Shown here piece by piece: positions 23,045 through 32,605 of a DNA stretch of 64,000 nucleotides. The notes under the pieces are model-generated. The model saw only the letters and a program-made list of their open reading frames with translations, searched no databases and was not told the DNA's origin. Made by a program: the position numbers and the translations under genes. Position 1 is the first letter of the stretch; every line of letters begins with the position of its first letter. Source of the DNA: Pseudopyrenochaeta lycopersici (lineage: Eukaryota; Ascomycota; Dothideomycetes; Pleosporales; Pseudopyrenochaetaceae); assembly GCA_003313425.1 (NCBI GenBank), contig NHZP01000080.1, positions 62,001-126,000 of the forward strand, written 5' to 3'.

Positions 23045-24016
23045 CTAACTGTGCCATGCCATATCTGTAAATCTTCCTAGCACGGTATCTTGCTCCCGGA
23101 ACAGCTCATGGACCTTGTCCCAGCCCTGTTGCAGCTGAACAACAGGTAAGTTCATCTTTCTGTACGATTCCATATCGTCTGGTATCTTTGAGCTAATGTT
23201 CTCGGTCCCACTTGAGTCAAGGGCAGCCGCTGCGATGGGGAGGAGACCGCATTCCTCCAAAGCGCGAACTGGCGACACCGTCAGTCTGCCCCTCTTACAC
23301 ACAAACCGAGTAATCGCGGAGGCAAACACGCTTTCCCCTTGTCTGTCTCCCACGACTACTCCAGGCAGTTCGCTCATGCCTTCAGAATGACTAGTTTGTA
23401 GCCAGCCTCGGCCCGGCCTATTTCTGCCACGTTCTACAAAGTGCGTCACCATATAAATCCACTTCTCATCCCAACTGGCAACTTTAGTAGATGTCTCATA
23501 ATCTCTGTAGGGTCTAATCTCTCGCCTGAACGTGCACGAAACAGCATCCACAATCAAGTTGCAACGTCTGCCAGCCGACTCAGGCATGAAGAGCGGGCCG
23601 AACAGTACCCCGCTATGATACGCCCTTACGACATCGAGATCAGTGAAGTATGTGGAATTCGACTTGTGAAGAATGAAATCCATTTCCAGGAGGGGAGCCT
23701 GAAAAGTGCTTATAGTAGGAAGGAAGATGTGGTGGGGTTGGAAGCGGCGAGCGACTTTTCGATGGAGACGGATGCCTATCCAGAGTGCCCGGAAGAAGCG
23801 GAACTAGCGAGAGGTTAGATACGAGAGGAGTTGTGGCGGGTGGTCTTGGTTAGTGGAATGTGGACTTACGTGCCAGACGAATGGGAGGGTTTTCAGATTG
23901 AAGAGGAGGAACAGGCCAAGCGCCCACGTCCATAGCCCCATGCTGAATAACGATTGATCAAGGATTGTTTGAATCGTGGAGAGAAGGCGAGTTTGGTATG
24001 CTCTGCTAATCGGCAA
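23045..24016 (-). CDS. Thioesterase-superfamily (THEM6-like, hot-dog fold) protein, 301 aa
   Basis: Exon 1 is 24016-23870 and exon 2 is 23803-23045, separated by a 66-nt GTAAGT..CGCTAG intron in phase 0. The N-terminus has one strong hydrophobic segment (LWTWALGLFLLFNLKTLPFV), likely a membrane anchor. Then follows FRFFRALWIGIRLHRKVARR and the hot-dog core: the family hallmark MDFILHKSNSTYFTDLDVVR (relatives D-xN-H-K-S-N-S-T-Y-F-x-D-L-D), FRREIRPYRDYE and KWIYMVTHFVE. The usual MDxNxHxNN/S catalytic asparagine is replaced by Ile in MDFILHK. It is head-to-head with the enoyl-CoA hydratase/isomerase gene over a 0.7-kb gap. The substrate is unknown; acyl-CoA or acyl-lipid turnover is inference. 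Confidence 0.82.
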
Positions 24017-24715
24017 ATCGTATAGTCGGTGTTACCTAACAATTGACTTATGGAAAGAGGACATACGGCTTTTGATGAAGACAAAAGTGAGTGCACATGG
24101 GAAATAGGGGATATTGTTCAAGTAAACCCAGAACTAATACCTTTCCTGCGTTAAGTACCGAAATGCATGGGTTATTGGTACCGGGGCGAATGTTCCCAGT
24201 CCTTGGTGTGATCGCACCGTCATTGCTGCTTTTGAAGCGGCTCGCGCAATACGCTCATTAAGGCTTCAAACTATGGTGGTATGTCCCAGTCAGGAGCTGC
24301 AGTAATAGCCGTGGATCGAGGTACCGCAACCTCGGTGCTCTACAATTGATCGCTCCTGTTAGCTCAAGTAATTCTTTCTATCAATAGACATGATCTTTTC
24401 AAAAGTTTAGGTCAGATTGTGCGTTTGTTTCCTGCTCAAAGGTGTTGTGGGACCGACAGGTCCAAGATTTCATAAATATATCGAGGAGAAAACATGAGCT
24501 GTATTTCTCAACCTTGGCTGAGAGAAAGTCCAGATCTGCCCTATGTGCGGTGCGAGAGGAGGGTTCCATACAGTACCGAGGCGCCTCGGTAAGGGGCCAA
24601 GCATGATGTTCCTTTCGCGCATACTCTCGACACTACATATAAGTGCCCCTCGCATATGCATCACCGAGCGTCTCTCACCTTCGCCGTCCTCACACAAACC
24701 AATCTTTCTCCCACA
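24017..24715. promoter_or_regulatory. Shared upstream region of a divergent gene pair
   Basis: A 0.7-kb non-coding interval lies between the thioesterase (minus) and enoyl-CoA hydratase/isomerase (plus) starts. It contains CCGAGG/CCTCGG-like patches (near 24320 and 24577-24589, one as GAGGCGCCTC), plausible binding sites for a fatty-acid regulator of the Zn(II)2Cys6 class. No factor was identified and co-regulation is inference. Confidence 0.35.
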
Positions 24716-25585
24716 ATGTCTAACGATACTGCCATCACCTTCGCAGTCGAGGGAAATATCGGCATCATCACGCTGAATCTACCCAAGAAGCTCAATGCAC
24801 TTACCACCTCCCTGTACTATCACCTAGGTAGTCTCGTAAGAGAAGCAGACACCCATCCGGACACGCTTGTGACCTTGATTATTGGCACAGGCCGATTCTT
24901 TTCCGCGTACTTTTGCCTGATGCAACTATATTCTAGACCACAACTAACGTCGTGTAGGGGTGCGGATCTCCTAGCAAGCCCAGCTACTGCAGCTAAGCTT
25001 ATCGAGGATGATCCACGTAGAGCATGGCTTCCTGCTCTCGTGAACAACACAGTCGATGTTCCAAGCGCATTCTTCTCGCACTCCAAGATCCTCATATGCG
25101 CACTCAACGGACCAGTCCTTGGGCTGTCGGCTGCTCTGGTTTCGCACGCAGACTTCGTTTACGCTGTGCCACAAGCATATCTTCTCACGCCTTTTGGTTC
25201 CCTCGGCCTCGTGTCCGAGGGAGGCGCGAGCACAGCATTCGTGCGTAGAATGGGCATGGGTCTGGCGAACGAAGCTCTCCTCAAGGGTAGGAAGATCACA
25301 GCCGATGAGCTCAAAGCGGCTGGCTTTGTGAACAATCTTGTACCTGCAAAAGATGAGAATGAATTCAGAGCCCGCGTGTTGGAGGATGTCAAGGATTCAT
25401 TTGGGCCACACCTGGTTCCTTCCAGTGTTCTCGAGACAAAGCGCATCATGCGACGATCTATCGTCCGAGAGCAGGAGGGTCAGGCTCTAGACGAGCTGTT
25501 CACTGGTGTCAAAAGATTTGCCGAGGGTATCCCACAGGCGGAGATGAAGAAGATCATGACTGGTCAGAAAAAACATAAGTTGTGA
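24716..25585 (+). CDS. Enoyl-CoA hydratase/isomerase (ECI-like, peroxisomal), 272 aa
   Basis: Exons are 24716-24906 and 24958-25585. The 51-nt intron is a multiple of three without a stop, so the unspliced frame looks open; splicing gives the family sequence FFSAGADLLAS. The start is ATG 24716 in context CCACAATGTC; an upstream in-frame ATG at 24656 is not needed. Crotonase-fold features: GNIGIITLNLPKKLNALT (CoA-binding start), FFSAGADL (first oxyanion loop), ILICALNGPVLGLSAAL (second oxyanion loop) and TPFGSLGLVSEGGAS, where isomerases carry the catalytic acid. The protein ends HKL, a variant type-1 peroxisomal signal. Likely role: isomerising unsaturated acyl-CoAs for peroxisomal beta-oxidation. 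Intact. Confidence 0.9.
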   Translation: MSNDTAITFAVEGNIGIITLNLPKKLNALTTSLYYHLGSLVREADTHPDTLVTLIIGTGRFFSAYFCLMQLYSRPQLTSCRGADLLASPATAAKLIEDDPRRAWLPALVNNTVDVPSAFFSHSKILICALNGPVLGLSAALVSHADFVYAVPQAYLLTPFGSLGLVSEGGASTAFVRRMGMGLANEALLKGRKITADELKAAGFVNNLVPAKDENEFRARVLEDVKDSFGPHLVPSSVLETKRIMRRSIVREQEGQALDELFTGVKRFAEGIPQAEMKKIMTGQKKHKL

Positions 25586-25758
25586 TGCAGGCTTGAACAC
25601 AGAAGACTGTTTTGGAAGAGGTGTTTTTTTGAGCGGTCATACTATCTGCGTATTGAGTTTTGTGCACTTGAAAGTCTATGACTGTTGCTAAGGTCTTCTT
25701 CAACAAATACGAACTGACTAAAGGCCACAGTGTTTATCTGCGCCACGTTCACGAATTT

Positions 25759-28244
25759 TTATTGTAGTCCAGTGCTGTTGTCTAACAATAAAATCTTATT
25801 TTGACAAGCTGGCAGAGACTTTTTGTCCGCCAATGAATCTGAAACAAGACTACGAATTGTACCACAAAAACCTGTGGAGGTCAGTAATTTGACGGGTATA
25901 ATGTTAGACTTTGAGAAGTTTGTCCACAAATTCAACAACTCATTGCCGGGAGTAACAGGCGCTGCAGTAACGGTAGCGAGATGCCGGTCGCGTATTTGCC
26001 TTTGTGCCTTGGTGAACATCCTGAATAGGATCTCGGCTCCGAAAAGGGTTTTCTTGAGCTCTTCGATTACGATCATACATAGCTCAAGATTTTGGTATCC
26101 CATGCGCTGTATCATGGGTTTGGGCGATGTATAGTCAAGAAGATGGATTTGCAATGTTGGGACTAGGGCGATGCAGCTATGCGATTTTTAGATTCTTTAC
26201 TGATCATTGCCTGGGCATCCACATACAGGATAGATTGGCAAACATTTACCATGTCGGCCCTGATCATGTTGCTGAGGATCTGGTTAGTGGTCGTCGCTGC
26301 GGATCTTGTCTTTTGCTCTACAGTTGATCTCCAATCCTTCGAAGATAGCTCTGCTGAGTCGGGGAGAAGGAAGGGTCGGTAGAGTATGAGAGAAACAGAC
26401 CTTGAGGTGGAGCGTTAGTTCGTTGGGAGCTGCTGAGTTAAGCTGGAACTCTTTGGACTTCCTCCACATATATCTCGAAATGATATGTGTACAAAGTTAC
26501 TGGATCGCTTCGCTTGTGCAACGAGTTCTCATCGTGTTGGCCTGAGCAAGCTCGTATTTCACTTTCTTTGTACTGTACCTCAGCCTCAGTGGGCAATACT
26601 CGTTCCGCTCGCTGTTGCTGTAATAAAAGAGTCGACAAAATAACCGTAAGGTTCAGCAGTTGTGTCCACAGTTTAGCTATCTCTCTCATGCCCTCGGGAA
26701 GATACTTCTCATGGAGGCTAAGGGGTAGGCCCCCAAATTGTTCTTCAGCCTCCTCCGCGTCTGGCATCGTGGTATTACAGTCGGCGATGTGGATGCGCAT
26801 AGGTCTGCCCATGCCTGCAGAGAACCATGCCTCACGATAAAAGCAGCTCCACCAGAGCTGCCGCCATAGCCTCCTATCTATTACTGATATGGACTTCCCG
26901 TGGCTTGAGCTAGTATCTGGATTGCGGTGTAGTCCAATAGTTTGGCACAGGCTTATGGCAACACCATTCCAATGCCAAGAGCCCGTTCTGTCTTCAGTAT
27001 CAGCATACCAAAAGCCCATCAAAAGCACAGCCTGAATCAAAGTAATCTTGCTTCTCTCATACTCTGCATCATAAAGAGCCTGAACGATGGGCATTAGCGC
27101 TTACACGCACTAAAATTGTTCGATCGTGATTACATTTTCCTTACCTTCGCTTTGGTATACATTGAACGTTTCACCTCTTTCCGAGACAGAAAATTGGCCG
27201 CTTTAAGGGTGGCATCGTCTACGAACTTTATTACGTTATTTAGGATATCTGAGGAATACAATAAATAGAATGCTTACACTAGCAGCTGCCAGAAACATAC
27301 TCCATAACAGGTGAATGCTCAGCTCGTGGCGAGAGTTTTCAAACTGTTCGATAAACGACCTTGCTTCGACGACCGGGAAGAATGGATGCACATGGTAAAA
27401 GTAAGCCCGTATCAGCATCTCACAGGTTTCCGGGGCAGGCAAATCAAAGACACCTCTTAGCCGCAAGTAGCCGAGAGTTTCGGGATCCACGTTTGGCGGA
27501 CCTATCTGTGGCACAAGGAGGTGTCCACTTTTGTCTCTCCGCTGAGGCTCACATATATCTGCTACTAGAGAAACTCCTTGAGGATTACCTAGTCGCCGGA
27601 AGTCAGCGCAAAGGACTTTTTAGTTGCACATACGCTTTACAATGATAGGACATCATATCTGACGCACCATAGATAGGCGCGTAGTTGCTTTCCGGTACAC
27701 TTTCGTTTGTATGCAATGCGCCAATGTCGCCTTGCCCACCATAGTGGCTGAAATGTTCGGCCAAGGGACGATAGGGTGCTTCCGCACTGTCGCTATCGCC
27801 TTTGTTGGCAACAGGGGCCAGAACAGCACTACGACTACCTCCGTGGTGACTTGAGCTCTCAGGATCTGGCGTGGCCCCGAAGTCAAATGGATTGTCACGT
27901 TCCCCCTCAATATGATTCTGTGACGCAGTGCCCATATTAGGGCACAAAGACTCCGAACCGAGCATCCGGGCCGAGGATCGATGTGGGCCAGTTCTAGCAT
28001 TGACGTATACGTGAATATCAGCTTGTTCGCTTGCTTGCACTGGTTCTCATCTGATTCCACTCACTTACCTCCGATTCTTAGTTATCCGCAGCTCACATGC
28101 GAGACCATCAAGCGAGCAGTTCATGCATGGTGAGCCAGTATGTGAAAGGGTACACCTGACTTTTCGTCCATGGCACGATTGGCAAGCTCCGGCTGCGCGC
28201 TTCCTCGGTTGCGTGACAGCGTTTTTACCTGACGGAACCGGCAT
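25759..28244 (-). CDS. Zn(II)2Cys6 transcription factor with fungal-specific domain, 693 aa
   Basis: Eight exons keep frame: 28244-28069, 27993-27641, 27588-27278, 27225-27145, 27079-26501, 26442-26401, 26348-26227 and 26176-25759. ATG 28242-28244 opens MPVPSGKNAVTQPRKR, then the binuclear cluster CQSCHGRKVRC and CMNCSLDGLAC (C-x2-C-x6-C, twice). The middle domain has FYHVHPFFPVVEARSF, WYADTEDRTGSWHWNGVAIS, SLCQTIGLHRNPD and LWRQLWWSCFYREAWFSAGM. The C-terminus has ATTTNQILSNMIRADM and MQIHLLDYTSPKPMIQRMGY. This is the cutinase-factor (CTF1-type) layout, a family linked to fatty-acid and cutin responses. The intron 26443-26500 is the weak point: without it the frame shifts near 26450. It ends 174 bp from the convergent enoyl-CoA hydratase/isomerase gene, so a role in lipid use is a fair guess. 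Confidence 0.8.
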
Positions 28245-28454
28245 CTTGAATGCTGAAAACAGATTGTCTAGATCACAGATCTATAGGCTAGAATGCCTTT
28301 GGGTGTTTTGTCAAGTATTTGAGCATTAATGTCCGGCGAAGAAGCCTGGTGTTGGTGCTAAGTCGATGTGTGTTTTGAAGCAAAGGTACCTCGGAAACAT
28401 CATTTCCGCATTAGTACTAGTCGCTGCTCTGCTGCCTCGGCCTCGTTCTGGATA
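28245..28454. other. Spacer upstream of the regulator
   Basis: Short interval between the regulator start and the LINE fragment. No gene. Confidence 0.4.
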
Positions 28455-28958
28455 GGAGGCACTCGCGCGAACGAGGCTGTCGCCTTCGTGTCGAGATACT
28501 TGGCCGCCTTCCATATGTTGTCGCTGTTGTCCAGGAACTCTTCCCAGTGTTGTTTCCGGTGTCGCCGAGTCGTCCGATGGAAGAGCCTTTTCGCCTGCAT
28601 TGCTGTGTGCCTCAGCTCTTCGTCCTCTCGCCCCTGCCGCCGCATCGCCCGCGCCCGGTTCCTCCAGTAGTGTACGACTTCCGCAGCGCCGTCAAATCTT
28701 CACTCCACCACCGCTTCATGTACCGCGACGGCCGAGCTCGCGCGCAGTGCGCCTCGAGCGCCTTATTTACCCACGACGTCAGTCGGTCTACCATCTCGTC
28801 CACATCTCCACCCGGGAAGCCCTCTTCCTTCTCTTCCTCCACCGCTTCCCTGATCTTGTCCCACCGCGCATTCTTGAGCAGCAGTCGCTCTTGCCTCTCC
28901 TCCCGGTCCACGTCCATGCTGAAGCGGGTCGCGATGGCCCGGTGGTCCGACCCGTACT
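28455..28958 (-). mobile_element. Tad/I-type LINE ORF2 fragment (copy 2, inverted)
   Basis: The minus strand encodes YGSDHRAIATRFSMDVDREE (the end of an endonuclease domain, SDHxxI motif), the linker WVNKALEAHCARARPSRYMK, and, after a one-base deletion near 28675, RRHRKQHWEEFLDNSDNIW and KAAKYLDTKATASFARVPPI. It is a second copy of the sequence at 13337-13680 (roughly 90 percent alike by eye) but begins further upstream. At 28958 it joins TPR-coding sequence in frame. Confidence 0.78.
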
Positions 28959-29155
28959 GTGTATCAACATCCTCTCTGCCCAAATTCTGCTCATATCCAT
29001 GTACTACTTGTTGGAGCAGCTCCTCTGCCTCCCTGTATTTTTCGCTGATCGTAGAGTGTGCACCCTAGCCAATACTTGCAGCTAAGCGTGTCCGTATGGT
29101 GTTCGCCATAATTCTCCTTGTATTCCTGCACTGCTTGCTGAGAACTGTCGATGAT
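28959..29155 (-). pseudogene. TPR repeat relic fused to the LINE fragment
   Basis: The minus strand reads YKENYGEHHTDTLSCKYWLG, CTLYDQ, then after a one-base shift in an A-run KYREAEELLQQVVHGYEQNL and GREDVDTQ, directly followed by the LINE sequence. These are kinesin-light-chain-type TPRs of fungal STAND receptors, similar in kind to those at 22640-23044. Confidence 0.6.
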
Positions 29156-29789
29156 CAAGCCTCCTGACCTGTTGTCAAAGTCTTGTCTTCCAATTGAAGC
29201 TAGCGAGTCCTTCGTGTCGAGTACAAAACCAGTCCTCGGAGCGAGTTTGGAACCGTCTTGGCTGAGTTTATCTCCCTACGAACAACGACGTACTCGTGAG
29301 TCCACTTTTCCACCGTTGGCTGGACACAAAGAAAGCTTGTTTCCAAGGATCTTTGTCTAACAGTGCATGCTTACGTGGTCGATGCTGGTTTCCCCAAGCG
29401 TTGGGATATGTCTGAACATCCTGATGCTATTTTCACTCATGCTTCAAACAGTGGCATGAAGTATGTTCTCGACGCAGTAGATGACGTGCCTGAAGATCAC
29501 ACTGAGGTTCGTCTGGTAGAGCTATTCCGTGATCGGATCGAGGAGAAGAGCATTGTCCTAGTCGTTTTGCCTGACAAGAGCAAAATTAATGCGATACTAG
29601 CCCAAAGACTAGACAGTGACATACTGGAGCACAAATGTTACCGGCGCATCGGTATTGGGGTCCTCTATCTATACAGCTTCGTTGACTTGGCTTCTCGAAG
29701 GCAGGAGACAATTTGGCTAGTATAGTGGTTGACTGTTCGCCACTGCGGTGCCCTTTTCCTTGCGCTCTTTGTGCGCAGGGACTTACGAC
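29156..29789 (+). other. Unassigned stretch with one open frame (29363-29725)
   Basis: A 120-codon plus frame (HAYVVDAGFPKRWDMSEHPD at its start) lacks a recognised domain, intron or neighbour. It may be part of a decayed gene. Nothing else is seen here. Confidence 0.25.
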
Positions 29790-30400
29790 CATTCTAGTGA
29801 AAATGGTGTGATGGACATCCTCTCCCCCGCGCGGAAACACTCCTTCAGCTGCGTTGGCGAGTAGGAAGTCTTTCGCTGACCGATGCACAAAGTAGACAGT
29901 CTCTCCTCGAAGGGTAAGAAATGAGCCACAAGTGTCGATAATTTCCCGTGACCCGGTGTCGTCAGCTATGTCTTCGAGCTGTTCAGTCAAGGCCGCTAGC
30001 TCCTCCATCGTGATCGGCCGGTAGACGAGCGCGATCGTAGACAGCATCTGTTTGCAGATTTCAGCATCCTTTGATATTCTAATCTGCTGCATCATCCGCT
30101 CGTACAGAGAGTCTAGTCCGGGTGGGTATGATTTTAACGACTTCAGCAGATGCCGTTTCGATGTTTCCGCAAGGCCTTGGCATACTAACGCTACCCAGAG
30201 GAAGGTGTTATCCGCATTCAACGCCAAATGCTCTATCACGGCATCAGGTCCGCTCGTCGTACTTCTTCTGCTGCGCCAGCTGAGACCCCTTTTACTGGAT
30301 AAACACGCTGACAGCTGTTGACACGGAATCTGCGTTCAGCTCAAAGCTGAGCCTCACCTCGTGGTTTGCGCGCTCTAGCCGTTCTTCGAACTGCACCGGC
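29790..30400 (-). pseudogene. NACHT NTPase (HET-NACHT type) relic
   Basis: The minus strand gives ERLERANHEVRLSFELNADS, a TAA after VSVFIQ, SQLAQQKKYDERT, a frame change, then IEHLALNADNTFLWVALVCQ, SYPPGLDSLYERMMQQIRIS, YRPITMEELAALTEQLED and LTLRGETVYFVHRSAKDFLL. Each block aligns with the intact receptor at 45759-49146 (for example MSNANNTFLWVALVCQDL). Only the part after Walker A and B is left, and homology ends near VHHTIFTRM at about 29800. Confidence 0.8.
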
Positions 30401-30621
30401 ACATTTCATTCACTCATAAACTAATGGGTATTGTAGGGCACGAAAGGCTCACCGTCCAACATCTTCTGCTTCTCGATGTTGTTCAATTGGAACGGTGAAT
30501 TTGGCGCGCGACAAGAGTCCTCGTGAATATGACCAGCATCGTTCGGATCGAAGATTCCGATTATAATAGTTTCTTTTGAGCCCCTTTTTGAAAGATTCGT
30601 AGCATTAAAATGGCAGGCCAA
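30401..30621 (-). pseudogene. Second sugar O-acetyltransferase N-terminal scrap
   Basis: The minus frame ends with LNNIEKQKMLDGEPFVPYNT, the start of the maltose-acetyltransferase domain, then breaks off at the boundary with the NACHT relic. Compare KSEKEKMLAGQPFLPFD at 3240-3599. About 20 residues of the domain survive. Confidence 0.5.
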
Positions 30622-30657
30622 ATCTCAACCAAAATCTGTTTCCACATCATCCTGAAA

Positions 30658-31164
30658 TTATACAATCCTTCCAAAATTGCCTTCACATCCAAACCACTCC
30701 TTTGCTATAGCCTCCCGCGGATAATCGGCAATCCTATAGGCCCCCGGCAACAGCTCGCAATTTGGCACAACCTTCAATCCTTCCGTTCCTCCCTTACTGT
30801 CATCCTGAGCCTTATCCATTATAATAACCCGAATCCCCGGACAGAGATCCAATAACATCTGCCTACATCTACCACAAGGCGGAATCACACCCCTATTCTC
30901 ATTCCCCACGGCAACGATATGGGTCAATTTGTCCGCTGCGCCGTTAGCAGCGGCGTTGCCGAGCGCGACAAATTCGGCACAGGGACCGCCTGTGAAATGG
31001 AAGACGTTTACGCCTGTGAAGATGCGGCCGTCTGAGGATAGGGCTGCGGAGGCAACGCTGTAGGTATCGGAGACAGGGATAGAGTTGATTGTGGTAGTTG
31101 CAGCGTTAACGAGGGCCTGGATTGTTGGTTTCGAGGGCCTGGAATGGGTCTCAGATGTGCTCAT
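30658..31164 (-). CDS. Cytidine deaminase-like, blasticidin-S-deaminase type (168 aa)
   Basis: Single-exon frame starting [20 protein letters not shown]. The zinc site is complete: [11 protein letters not shown] (C-A-E, ligand Cys and proton-shuttle Glu) and [20 protein letters not shown] (P-C-G-R-C). The pattern [20 protein letters not shown] is close to that of fungal and bacterial blasticidin-S deaminases, and the length (168 aa, with a short C-terminal extension) fits small homotetrameric deaminases. Expected reaction: hydrolytic deamination of a cytosine-type base in a nucleoside or a nucleoside antibiotic. Flanked on both sides by receptor debris. Intact. Confidence 0.85.
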   Translation of the reverse strand: MSTSETHSRPSKPTIQALVNAATTTINSIPVSDTYSVASAALSSDGRIFTGVNVFHFTGGPCAEFVALGNAAANGAADKLTHIVAVGNENRGVIPPCGRCRQMLLDLCPGIRVIIMDKAQDDSKGGTEGLKVVPNCELLPGAYRIADYPREAIAKEWFGCEGNFGRIV

Positions 31165-32173
31165 TTTGGGACGCTAGTTATTCAGAAGCGACGAAGAATA
31201 TGCAAAGTGCTGAGACAGACAGACCGTAAAGATATAAGTAAGCCTAACTCCATGAATTTTCGTGAGCGACATTCCCATCTGCACCGTCCGTTTAGCTTTC
31301 GGAAACTCGATGCGATCCGTATTGCGGGGAAGGGCAACTTCTCGGAGTAGAGCTCTCCCGAGATCTGACGTGGTCATGGTGAAGACCGTGCTCGGAATCT
31401 CTTGGCGCCCACAGCACTACTTCCAGTATATGCTACCTGGTGGCAACAACACCCATCCCAAACTCTTTCTTCGCTGATGCTAGAAAATAACGCCTCCCTT
31501 CTCCGAGGGGAGCAAGAAAGAGCCTGTTCCGCGTCGCACAGCGCGGACAGAATTAAGGAAATGGAGCGCACAACTGGAGCAGCAAATGACGAGTTATATT
31601 GAGCTGAGAGTGTGGTGGTGATGCTACCGCCTTGCAAAGCGGGCTTGTCGTATGCTCCTTATCCTCATCGCCTTCCAAAGATTCCTCGTGTTCTAGTGCG
31701 GATCGTGCCTGGAAAACTCATCCTAAGGCAGTGGAGCCGTTGGGTGGTCTCTTAAGTAGAAGTAGATGGCTTGGGAAGCGGATCAAGATGTGATGAGATT
31801 CAAAATCTAAGTCGCTTGGCCTCCCCGCTTCCATTGCCAGCTTCATTGCCAGCTTCATTGCCAGCTTCATTGCCAGCTTCCAGCCATAGCTTCATGCAAC
31901 GGTGTAAAAGACGGCCTGACGATCCTAGCCATGAGTCACTAAACGGCAAGCCCTGCATCGCGTGCAAAGAGCTCAGACAAGACCAACGCAGAGAAAGGAA
32001 AGCGAAAGGGCTTCTGAAACTGCGGGTGGATCTCCAGACATGCCTGTGCCTGACGCTCCCAAAGAGACCAATAAGCTAGGGTGCCCTAGTTTCTTCGCTC
32101 AGCCTGATGCCTTCGTACCACCTCACAAGCTCCCCTCCTCCCTCCCGTACCCGTTGAAGCTCCGCACAAAGTA
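31165..32173. other. Spacer with receptor-like scraps and a minisatellite
   Basis: No intact gene. At 31558-31596 a short coding scrap (KWSAQLEQQMTSYIEL) recurs near 43577-43615. A 12-bp tandem repeat lies at 31832-31879. Confidence 0.4.
31832..31879. repeat. Minisatellite (CATTGCCAGCTT)x4
   Basis: Four identical 12-bp units in direct tandem. The unit is in frame on + (SLPA repeated), but no surrounding gene is supported. Confidence 0.9.
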
Positions 32174-32605
32174 ATGCGTCTCTTGGGATGCACAAGTGAT
32201 GGGTTTACTTTTAAACATTTCGATGATACAGACACCATCCCTCCTTACGCTATACTCTCACATACCTGGATAGACGGCGACGAAGTCACCTTTGACGAAC
32301 TAAAACATGGCACGGGAAGGGGAAGAAGGGCTACAAGAAGATCGATTTCTGCGGGCAACAAGCCAAACGGGATGGCCTGCAATACTTCTGGGTGGATACG
32401 TGCTGCATCAACAAGGCAAACAAAGCTGAGCTTTCAAATGCGATCAACTCTATGTTCCGCTGGTATCGTAACGCAACGCGATGCTACGTTTACATTGTTG
32501 AGCTGTCTTCTGCATTCCCTCGTGTTAAGTGGATCGTGTCAAGTCGCAACTGGCCAGACATCGAGGACCGGCTAATAAAGGCCGGACAGAGAGTGACACG
32601 ACATA
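32174..32605 (+). pseudogene. HET domain fused by deletion to a NACHT piece
   Basis: The plus strand starts MRLLGCTSDGFTFKHFDDTD and IPPYAILSHTWIDGDEVTFD, a HET-domain N-terminus like that of the intact receptor at 45759-49146. A one-base shift near 32310 moves the frame into YFWVDTCCINKANKAELSNA and MFRWYRNATRCYVY. There the sequence jumps to ELSSAFPRVKWIVSSRNWPD, which in the intact paralogue lies inside NACHT about 300 residues later. The end of HET and the Walker motifs are deleted. Homology ends near 32600 at the antisense regulator. Confidence 0.78.

Noticed and set aside
24907..24957. Reading the enoyl-CoA hydratase/isomerase gene as one exon
   Set aside because: The open frame continues through, but the 17 extra residues interrupt the oxyanion-hole segment FFSAGADL and are bounded by GT..AG with a CTAAC branch point.
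31771..32079. 102-codon plus frame with SLPA repeats
   Set aside because: The repeats come from the 12-bp minisatellite; no domain, promoter or splice context.
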